Assembly (NCBI RefSeq): GCF_026745355.1
Contig: NC_079205.1
Span: 3,454,832 to 3,518,831 of the forward strand
Direction: 5' to 3'
DNA length: 64,000 nucleotides
From: Beta vulgaris subsp. vulgaris
Lineage: Eukaryota; Streptophyta; Magnoliopsida; Caryophyllales; Amaranthaceae
Each line of letters opens with the position of its first letter. Position 1 is the stretch's first letter. Shown here in pieces: positions 55,527 through 64,000 of this stretch. A program made the translations under genes and the position numbers. Under the pieces are notes generated by a model, which was given only the letters and a program-made list of their open reading frames with translations, did not search any database and had not been told where the DNA came from.

Positions 55527-58500
55527 CTACTCATTTGCTTCCTCTAAGCAAATTAATTGACCATATATACTTTGAGGGATGCTAAGAAGCTCTTCATGGC
55601 TCCCAATTTCAATAACCATCCCTTCTTGTATTACTGCAATACTGTCTGCACTGCGTATGGTTGACAACCTATGAGCAACCAAAATTGTTGTCCGCCCTTG
55701 CATTACCTTGTGGAGAGCCTCTTGAACAAGTTTCTCTGAGGTAGTATCAAGTGCACTTGTTGCTTCATCTAGGAGAAGGATTGATGGGTCTCGAAGGATG
55801 GCGCGAGCTATGGCCACCCTTTGTTTTTGACCACCTGATAACATGCATCCTCTTCCTCCAACCTGTGTGTAGTACCCTTCAGGCATTCCACTTATAAACT
55901 CATGAGCATTTGCAACTTTTGCAGCCTGCAATATCTCTACTTCTGTGGCATCCTCTTTACCATAACGTATATTCTCGTAGATTGTGGTCGAAAATAATGC
56001 AGGCTCTTGCTGAACTAAGCCTATTCTCTCCCTGAGAGACTTCAAATTTAAGCTTTTTATGTTCAATCCATCAACAAGTACTGAACCGAAAGTTGGGTCA
56101 TAGAATCTCATAACAAGTGAGATTAATGTGCTTTTACCTGACCCACTCTGACCAACTACTGCAAGGCATTTTCCCGAAGAAATCTTTATGTTTAGATTAT
56201 TCACAACACTTAGTTTTGGTCGTGTTGGGTAATAAAAGCTAACATCTTTAAACTCTATGCATCCTTCAATATCGTTTAACACCTTTGATGTAACATCGCT
56301 CGTATTGATAAGTGTTTTCCTCTCGAGAATGGTAAATACTGATTCGAGTGCCTCAGACCCTTTCATGATCTCGGATGTAAGAGCAGATGCTTCTCCTATT
56401 GCAAATGAAGTTACGATTACTACCATAAAAGATGTGATTATATCCCCGAAATTGTCATCTCCCTGCTTGATGAGCACCGAAGCATACCAAAGTGTGATTG
56501 CATATGAACAAAAGGAAAGGAACTGCGAGAAGCCATATGCTACACCTGATATATGGCCCCATATAAGAGCTTGCTTCATTGGCTTGCTTAATTCTGACGC
56601 GAACTGTGCTGAGATCCGATCTTCGGTTCCAAATGCTACAATTGTTCGAATATTTTCTATTGCTTCTCGAGCCAAAGAATTGGCACGAGAATAAGCTCCT
56701 GTGTAACTCCCCCCAAAACCTTTGAGGAAGTATTTCTGCGCAAGAGTCATAAGGATATCGAATTTATTAGTTACTAGGTTTTTTCACATCACAAAGAAAA
56801 AATGAGGAACAAAATATAAGTAGAATAGACAACAAGAAGATAAAACTAGTGAGTTAATCTAGAAGGAAAATCATTATTTCTGTTTGAACAGATGAAGTGT
56901 TACCTCAGTTAATGAAGCTCCTATTAACAATGGAAATATAGCAATGGTGACTGATGCAATGCGCCAACTAAATTTAAAGGCTATAACAAATGCAGCAACG
57001 ACTAGTGCTGCGTTTTGCACTATGATTGACAAGCGATCCACTAGAGCAGTACGAATGAGTGTTGCATTAGCAGCAAGTTTCGACACAAGTGAGCCGATTC
57101 TGTTTTCATCTAGGTCGAACCAGCCAGGTTCACTAGAAATCATAGCTGCAAGTTTAAACAATCCAGTCTTAGCCAATCATTAGAGAGTTTAAAACTATTT
57201 GATTTCCCCATATGGAGTTTATGGCAGTGGTGTATGCAAGAATTTTAGGTCATGGGTTCGAAGTTGAATAGAAAACCAACTAAATCGGTCATAAGTATAA
57301 TAATATTTGATAGAGTATTAAACTATTCCTGGGACTCCAACCATCAGCGTAAACTTTTGGTTGAGTTGGTTCTTTGACATGGTACTAGAGCTGATGGTTG
57401 AAGGACCAACTCAGCCAAAAGCTTAAGCTGATGGTTGGAGTCCCAGGAATAGTTTAATACTCTATCACGCCCCCTCACACTTCAAACCCATTGGGCTTGA
57501 AGTGTGGGTTCAACATAGGCCTCCTTCGTACCTGAGCTTAAATATTCTACTTAGAAAGGAGGGGGTGGATGAGATTTGAACCTGTGACCTTTATGTCACG
57601 ATGACTCTGATACCATGTCAAAGAACCAACTCAACCAAAATCTTAAGTTGATGGTTGGAGTCCCAGGAATAGCTTAATACTCTATCAATATTCAATATCT
57701 TAATCCAGATTGGAAATTACAATCAATTAGTTAGAAGTTACTATAACTTGATCTGTTCCAGTTAGCAAAGCATTTTCAAGTAATGACGAATGTGTATATT
57801 CATCATAAAGCTTACTTTATTATCTAGAATTCTGTCGGTTTTGTTGAACCCACTGAACCCTGATATATGGTGGAATTATAACTACAAAATTGGGAAAGTA
57901 AAAGTAAAAGGATGATAACAAGATCACACCTGAAAACATTTCTGAGCGCATACGAACAGTGATTCTTTCTCCCATAACTGTAAAAAAGTAGTTTTGCAGT
58001 AGATACATAGGAACTGTGATGGCAGCCACTACTAGAAATAGAAACGCAGTTACTTGGACATCATGCTTGATTTTGGAATTTGAATTAGAATAGAACGTCG
58101 TCAACATATTTGTAATTCCAAGGGCAAACAAAGGTACTTGTATACCAGTTAGAATTGCACCTATAGACCCAAGCACTGCATAAGGCAATTCAAGTTTATT
58201 TAGCTTAACCAATTTCTTCAGTGTTGGAGCAGGGTCTTTCGCCAATGAATCCACCTTTCCATTTCTCGGTTGTGCTTCTTTAATAGAAGCTAAATTATAG
58301 TTTTCTTGTTGTTCATGGTTAATAGATAGCTTACTAATGCTTTTTGCACTTTGATTCTCACCATTTGCTGATAATTGCAAACTGACTAAATTCGCATACT
58401 GTCCTGCTTGTGACATCAACTCTACATGAGTCCCAATTTCGTCGACTCTACCTTTGTTTAGGACAATGATTTGATCAGCATCTTGAATTGTGGATAATCT

Positions 58501-61500
58501 ATGAGCAACCATGATAGTTGTCCTATTTGACATAATTATATCAAGGGCATTCTTGACTATATGTTCGGACTCTAGATCAAGGGCACTAGTAGCCTCATCT
58601 AGGAGTAAAATTTTTGGATTTCTTAAGACAGCCCTAGCGATGGCAATTCTTTGCTTTTGACCCCCTGAAAGTTGTGCTCCACCTTCTCCTACCTGAAAGG
58701 AAGTGAATTGTCATTCATTGGGCGTGTTCGGCACAAGCTTTTTAAGTAGCTTTTAAGAAAAATAGTAGTGTTTGGCAAGTTAGTGGTGTAAGTAGCTCTT
58801 AGTGCTATAAGTAGTATTTTAGTAATGTTTATGAAAAGGTACAATTTGTAGTTTTTGGGGTAGCGTTTAGTGGTGCATAAATTATATATTAAAGTTTTGT
58901 TTGAGTTTTAGTTAATTATTTGTAAACAACTACTTTAACAACTTTTTTTTACCGAACATCAATATCTTATACCTATACTTAAACAGCTAACGGCTACACA
59001 CCAACCACTAACAGCTAAAAGCTGTTACCACAGCTATTGTTGCCGAACATACCCATAATGACAGTTTTACCACATGAAATTGTTAACCTGAAAAAACGTG
59101 CAAGTACTCAAATTTTCAAGACATTCAACAACAAATGATGGTATTGTGTTGTTTGAAGGTATGGGATTATAATTTATCACAAAATCAATGAATTCTCAAA
59201 ACTGGTTCACAAGACTCTAACCTGAGTATGATAGCCAAGCGGTAGATCTTGAATAAAAGAGTGTGCATTTGCAACTTTGGCAGCTTCCATAACTTGATCC
59301 ATATCTGCACCTTCTTTTCCGTATAAAATGTTTTCCAATATCGATGTTGCAAATAAAACTGGTTCTTGATTAACCAACCCCATCTGTTCTCTCAACCATT
59401 TTAACTGGAGATCTTGTATGTTATGTCCATCCAAAAGTATAGTACCTTATTTTTATTTGGCGTGCAAAAAAATACAGATTTCAAAACCTTTCTGTTTAAC
59501 TCATAGAATGGAAAGCGAATATATAATCATATAGAGGGAATGAATACTAGAACAATTGTTCGCTCCACTACGAACAACTGAACAAGATACATCTATAAGT
59601 ATGGAATGGTCACGTAATGTGTTACCGTCATAGGGTGAGGAGGCCATCCATCGGGTGAAAATAGTTATACTCAATAAACGGATACCATTACCCCACCGAT
59701 CATGCCAAACAAAATGCAACAGACGTGATAAGTGAAAACACTTCTCTCTATTATGTGAGAACTTTTTGAGATAAATGTTTCACTTATTCAGAATGGAGAA
59801 ACATGTTCTAAAGATTTAGCGATAATAAACGCAACTTGGGTACCTGAAGTAGCATCGTAGAACCTTTGAATCAAAGAGATGATTGTGCTTTTTCCTGAAC
59901 CACTTGGACCAACAAAAGCAATTGTCTTCGAAGCAGCTACTGTGAAACTTAGACCATCAAAGATCATGTTGGGTCGTGAGGGATAAGCAAAATAGATGTC
60001 TCGGAATTCAAGTTTCCCAACTATTGTAGGCAATGTTATCCCAGCAACAAGTCGTTTAGAAGAGTCGGTATCAGTGCAAATCATGCTCACTATGTTCGTA
60101 GCAGCAGCACTGCCTTTTGCTATTGCAGCAAGGTTTGGAGCCGCATGTCCAAGAGCACTGCAAAACAAAAAACTTCTTTTAGTTCGGAGTAATAAGCAAA
60201 TTATTAGAATAGGCGGTCTAATTTCAACATAAAATTAGACGAACTCAAGACTGAATTTTTCTAACAAACCCATTCCATTTCACTCTAACCTAACACTATT
60301 CTAGTCATCCCTTTTTCTCCTTTTTTCTCTTGATTATCGAACTACAACAGATAATTTCAAAAAAAATAATTTGGTAGTTTTACCGAACAGATTAAACTAG
60401 TCACTAAATGGATTAATTCAACTAGTCCATGAATGGATGATGTCATTACTGAATAGATTAAACTGGTCACAAAATAAATTAACCTGGTCCGTAAATAGAT
60501 TAAACTAGTCACTATATTTTAAAAGGTGACATGTTCTCCTCTTAATATTGGGTTCGGACCGTGCCTAATTTTAAGTTAAAATTGGATAGTCTCTTACAAG
60601 ATCAACTGTCGGAATAATAAGTAAATTAAAGATTGGGATGCTTTCATAAATGTGTTGTTCTTCTTAAAACTCGTTAGGTCTCGCTTTGTTAGAACTATTC
60701 AATTCATCACCATTCAAAAATAAGTTTCAATAGAACTAATTTAGTTCGGCGAAGTCAGTTTAATCCAGAAAAAATAAGTGATGTTCAACAAAAATCGGTA
60801 ACATTGGTAATTAAGTTCAATATAAATTGGTTGAAGGCCACCAGGCCCACCACAAGCCTGATAAATTTCCAAACTTATTGTTGAGATGAAAATTTGAACC
60901 CTGGACAAAGTCTTGAAATACGGGGTGGTACTCCGCTGAGCTACCTCCTCTACCTCCCATAAATCGTCCTATGATAAATTAAAAACTATGTTAGTTTGAT
61001 GACTTACAATCCACTGAAAATGACATTGAAAATTGTTGCAAATGCTTTGCCTCCATTAGTTTTGTGATCTCGGACAAGCACGCTGGCATACCACAGAAGT
61101 AAAGCCCAGGTGCATAACAATAGTGCAAAGGTTAAACCCATACCAACTCCTTTTGTAATTCCACTCTTCTTCCCTAGTTTGATGGCTTTTTTTAGTGACC
61201 TACCATATGCATGAATTGCTCTCCTCTCTCCTCCAAATGCGTAAACTGTGCGAATTTGTGAAAGAACCTGTTTATTAGGAACTATCAGTAACAAGGCAAG
61301 ATATATAAACTGTATTTCTTAGAGTTGCTACCATAAAAAATCCGCCATACATGTATGTACCATGTGCATGAACGCATGATGCACATACATGTAATTTTTG
61401 TTTGTTTATATGGGTCTTACCCATTTTGCTTGATTGCTCAACATTGGGTAGACTTAGAGCATATAATATACCCCGGTGTATGATGTAAACTTATTGGATC

Positions 61501-62727
61501 ATGTTAATATATACACTTATGTATCTTCATAGGCTTATGTTGTTATTTATGCTCTCGTGTATAGTGTGGGCCTAAACTCTTTATGTAGGATGTATATATA
61601 CTTCTCCTTTGACAGTAATAACACTTACACAAACACATCTATACAAATATATTAAAAGGCGTACATAAACAAGAAACTGTGCCACGTGGCGCTCTCCCTA
61701 AGGAGTTTTAGTTTATGTAATCCATGTACAATAAAAAAAAATAGAAATTGCGTAGTATAAGGTTTGATCCCGAGACCTCAAGTACATAAACTAAAGTTTT
61801 AATCATTAGGCTAAGTTGTATTTAGTTTTACTATTATAAAGTATTATATTAATAAATGAAATTTTTTCTTATTCGGGGCATAGCCCGGGCCTAATAACTA
61901 GTTAAACCTAAAACCTAAGCAAAATTGTACCATCGCTTATTTAAAAATAGTTGTATATGCTCGCGATGCGTGCGTCAACAGTCTTATGTACCAAATGAAC
62001 ATATTTTGTATAATCTAAAATTATTTTGGTAGTAATTTAAACTATTGATATTCTTTTGTAGATGTTATCTTTAAATTTTTAAATAGGAGGTGACCGACTT
62101 TTAACTGTTCAATACCGCTACTGACAAAGTTGGTCAATGATTTAATAATTTATTGTCAGCGACTTTAGTATAGTTTTTTAACGATTGTAATGGTTAATAA
62201 ATCATATTGTTTGAACTTTGTAATACGAAGTATCATGTTAACCGAATATATCGCTAACTTTTTTTTGATTGAAGATTCTAACTAATTTCGTGAATGGATT
62301 GTTTTAATCTATTTTGCCAAGTTATTAATGATGGTGATTGTATATTCCAATTTTGACTTATTCATATGATATGTTGCATTGATTTTCATTTTTCTTTTTT
62401 TAATTTTTTATAAAAAGAAAATGTTATAATTTACTGGAGGGTATTCTAGTCATTTCAAAAGGAGACACCACACCTTCTCCCTTGACTTAGAAGTATAATA
62501 GAAATTAGCATAGATGTTACGAAAATTACCTCTTCGGCAACCTTTCCAGATTCAGCATAAGCAGCTTCAGCCTTTTGTGATAGGTTGGACAAAATTACAG
62601 TGTAAGCTCCTGCGACGACCATCAAAGGAATAATAGCCACAGTGACAAGGGTAAGCTGCCATACCAACATGAAGCCTATAATCATACCAACTATGGATTG
62701 CGATAGATAACGAACACAATGCCCGAC
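55527..62727 (-). CDS. ABCB13/14-like P-glycoprotein (full-size ABC transporter), 3' seven exons
   Basis: ATP-driven exporter, probably of the plasma membrane; relatives move auxin or organic acids, but the substrate is not readable here. Exons in reading order: 62530-62727, 61008-61267, 59844-60157, 59222-59445, 57930-58692, 56904-57145, 55527-56735; phases fit throughout. Order: transmembrane domain 1 end; NBD1 with Walker [11 protein letters not shown]-loop LVNQEP, signature LSGGQKQ, Walker [13 protein letters not shown] and H-loop AHRLST; a Ser/Asn-rich linker; transmembrane domain 2 ([16 protein letters not shown]); NBD2 with [34 protein letters not shown]. All ATPase motifs are intact. 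The N-terminal exons lie right of the window. The acceptor at 59446 (AATAAG) is weak. Confidence 0.88.
57308..57687. mobile_element. TRIM-like mini-retroelement with LTRs in inverted orientation (ABCB intron)
   Basis: The TSD ATATT is at 57303-57307 and 57688-57692. Minus strand: LTR 57687-57615, PBS TGGTATCAGAGT (57614-57603), 135 bp internal, polypurine GTGAGGGGGCG, then a second LTR 57467-57400. From the left edge, on the plus strand, there is a third LTR (57308-57379) with its own PBS-like TGGTACTAGAGC (57380-57391). The outer LTRs are thus inverted, unlike any standard insertion. No coding capacity. Confidence 0.75.
58727..59053. mobile_element. MITE with GGGCGTGTTCGGCA ends (ABCB intron)
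   Basis: Inverted ends GGGCGTGTTCGGCA and TGCCGAACATACCC, with subterminal AGCTTTT[T/A]AAGTAGCTTTTA-like and GCTAAAAGCTG words. TSD not clear, so Tourist-like or hAT-like remains open. Confidence 0.58.
59446..59843 (-). other. ABCB intron, nothing recognised
   Basis: Intron between the NBD1 Walker A exon and the following exon. No transposon end seen. Confidence 0.45.
60158..60832 (-). other. ABCB intron, nothing recognised beyond short AACTAGTC repeats
   Basis: AT-rich, with several TAAACTAGTCACTAAAT-like words at 60385-60515 forming a loose tandem repeat. Confidence 0.45.
60833..60957 (-). mobile_element. tRNA-derived SINE-like unit (ABCB intron)
   Basis: On the minus strand an A box TAGCTCAGCGG (about 60942-60932) and a B box GGTTCAAAT (about 60903-60895) have tRNA-like spacing. 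The 3' part does not fold as a tRNA and shows no intact acceptor stem. ATAAAT near both ends may be a worn TSD. Confidence 0.5.
61638..61902 (+). mobile_element. Non-autonomous Helitron (ABCB intron)
   Basis: Starts TCTATACAAATATATTAAAAGG after A, and ends CTAGT before T, with a GGGC-ATA-GCCC stem-loop at about 61876-61886. 265 bp, closely related to 41883-42141. On the minus strand it holds an A box (TAGCCTAATGATTAAA) and B box (GGGATCAAACC). Antisense to the ABCB gene. Confidence 0.8.
61903..62529 (-). other. ABCB intron, nothing recognised
   Basis: AT-rich intronic sequence between the Helitron and the leftmost-coding exon border at 62530. Confidence 0.45.
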
Positions 62728-62892
62728 CTGCAAATTTTGAAGAAAGGATTGTATAAATTCTAATATAATACCATTAAAGAGATGTTCACAAGTCACAACA
62801 AACCATTTTCTTTTTCTTGTCCCCTTTTTCTTAGCCATAAAAGAAAGTTAAAGAGTAACAATTGTTTTGTATCACTGAGTAGATATAGGGAC

Positions 62893-62990
62893 CAATGATG
62901 TCTTGGCTTAGTGGTTAAGATTGAGGTGTTGTGAATGATGGATCACAGTTTCGAATCTCTCGCTCCTTTATACTTTGTATTGTTTTCATA
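62893..62990 (+). mobile_element. tRNA-derived SINE-like unit
   Basis: A box TGGCTTAGTGGTTAAG (62901-62917) and B box AGTTTCGAATCTC (about 62949-62961), then a T-rich tail. Spacing is SINE-like; no tRNA cloverleaf. It lies upstream of the first visible ABCB exon, so in an intron of that gene. Confidence 0.5.
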
Positions 62991-63223
62991 GTTTATATAG
63001 ATAAAAAAACGAAGTAGAGATAAATGAAATCATGTACCACTGCTAATTTAATTTACTAAGACCCACCAACTAATTAATGCTTAGACCTAATATTCCACTA
63101 ATTTGGGCACTACTTTGGTATAAATTCGTAGCAACGGTCAGTTTGATATATGAGAGTAATGTTACTAATGATAATAAATTAATAAATTAATATTGTGTTT
63201 GGGATAGGCAAGAATAACATACC

Positions 63224-64000
63224 ATTAAGATGGCCAACAGTGCAGGTTCAGCTCACCTCTTGGGCCGTGTAGGCTGAGCTCGAAAAAAACCCTATCCAGC
63301 CCAACTCGATCGAATGGTGAAATTGGTGGATGGATCATGGGTCTAATTTTTGAGCCCAACCCACGAAAATCCGCTACTAAAACCGCTCAGCCGGTCCATG
63401 AAAGCTGGTCTAGCCCAGCCCATGAACTGGATCAGCGTAACCCAACAAGTAATTATTCAATCAAATTGTATATATTTTAATCAAATTGCATGTACTTCCT
63501 CCGTTGTTTTTAGATGTTACACTTTCTATTTTAAGAAATTTCAAATTAGATGTTACACTTTTATTTTAGGTAATATCTTCTCTCTATCGCCCTCCTATCA
63601 CATGTTCACATGGGACCCTTTTGTTTTCTTTCTCTTTATCTCTCTCCTCTCCAAAATTTACCAAGGAGTCCGTAATTTGAAAAGTGTAACATCTAAAAGA
63701 AAACGGAGGAAGTATTATAATTCAATCATATTCAAAAATAATGAAATTATTCATAAATATTGATAATTGTATATATTTTAATTAATATTAAAGGTTTTTA
63801 TTTTTATTTAATTTTTTTATAAAGGTAAGAAAAAAGGAAGTTAGGAGACCCTCCGCACGTGGGGAGCTCCTAACGCAATATTAAAGGTTTTATGTAACAA
63901 TAATAAATGATTATATAACTTTTAAAAAAATTCTTATGCCGGCCCGCTAGGCCCACGAATAGTCATAACCGCTTCCCGAGCCATGAAAACTGATAACAAA
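63224..64000. mobile_element. Probable hAT-type MITE running off the right edge
   Basis: Starts TAAGATGGCCAACAGTGCAGG and is rich in GGGCC/GGCCC words such as GCCCAACCC, GCCCAGCCC and GCCGGCCCGC at 63940. This is the composition of known hAT MITEs of the TAGGGGTGGCCA type. The right end is outside the window. Confidence 0.45.
63495..63712. mobile_element. Stowaway-type MITE near the right edge
   Basis: TA-flanked (63493-63494, 63713-63714), ends CTTCCTCCGTTGTTTTTAGA and inverted TCTAAAAGAAAACGGAGGAAG, 218 bp. Confidence 0.8.

Noticed and set aside
60833..60957. tRNA gene
   Set aside because: A and B boxes exist but no acceptor stem or cloverleaf can be formed; SINE-like instead. The same holds for 62893-62990 and the Helitron modules.

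Overview
The window is nuclear DNA from a flowering plant, most likely a eudicot. It has spliced genes with canonical GT-AG introns, plant-specific gene families, and a dense nested crowd of plant transposons. I cannot place the species from sequence alone; an AT-rich, TE-rich genome such as Amaranthaceae would fit, but that is a guess.

Four host genes can be reconstructed. (1) The last six exons of the meiotic MutS homologue MSH5 (+, 364-1913). (2) A complete two-exon UDP-glycosyltransferase of the UGT79/91 type (-, 10385-13374). (3) A complete five-exon GDSL esterase/lipase (+, 27205-50230) spread over 23 kb because introns 1 and 4 are each about 10 kb and full of transposons. (4) The last seven exons of an ABCB13/14-like P-glycoprotein transporter (-, 55527-62727), whose 5' exons lie beyond the right edge. 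A degenerate GDSL scrap (2.6-2.8 kb) and an unrecognised broken small gene (3.0-3.5 kb) lie downstream of MSH5 between two copies of a 32-bp repeat.

Nearly everything else is mobile DNA, and many insertions keep visible target-site duplications (TSDs). From left to right: a truncated Tat/Athila-like Ty3-gypsy element with its 3' LTR (4.1-6.6 kb). A LINE remnant split by a solo LTR that itself carries a hAT MITE (6.6-10.2 kb). A palindrome-ended element in the UGT intron. A truncated Ty1-copia element (14.0-18.1 kb). A CACTA element (18.2-19.4 kb). A 3-kb fold-back array of 'GGTTACTC' repeats split by a second CACTA element (20.2-23.3 kb). A second RNase H remnant split by a solo LTR (23.7-25.5 kb). 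LINE, SINE-like and fold-back debris up to the GDSL gene.

GDSL intron 1 holds a copia element with both LTRs, itself hit by two Mutator-like insertions, plus a second palindrome-ended element and a Stowaway MITE. Introns 2 and 3 hold Tourist and Stowaway MITEs. Intron 4 holds two Helitrons, a hAT MITE, a LINE with a perfect 15-bp TSD, and a Tourist MITE. Downstream are an internally inverted copia remnant (50.4-53.2 kb) and a Stowaway MITE split by a solo LTR (53.3-55.1 kb). ABCB introns hold a TRIM-like element with inverted LTRs, a MITE, SINE-like units and a Helitron.

I found no convincing new functional system such as a gene cluster or defence locus. The unusual content is structural: retroelements with inverted LTRs, Helitrons carrying a tRNA-like pol III module, fold-back elements, and a LINE disabled by only two visible lesions. 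The four host genes have unrelated roles (meiotic recombination, glycosylation, ester hydrolysis, membrane transport) and show no sign of acting together.
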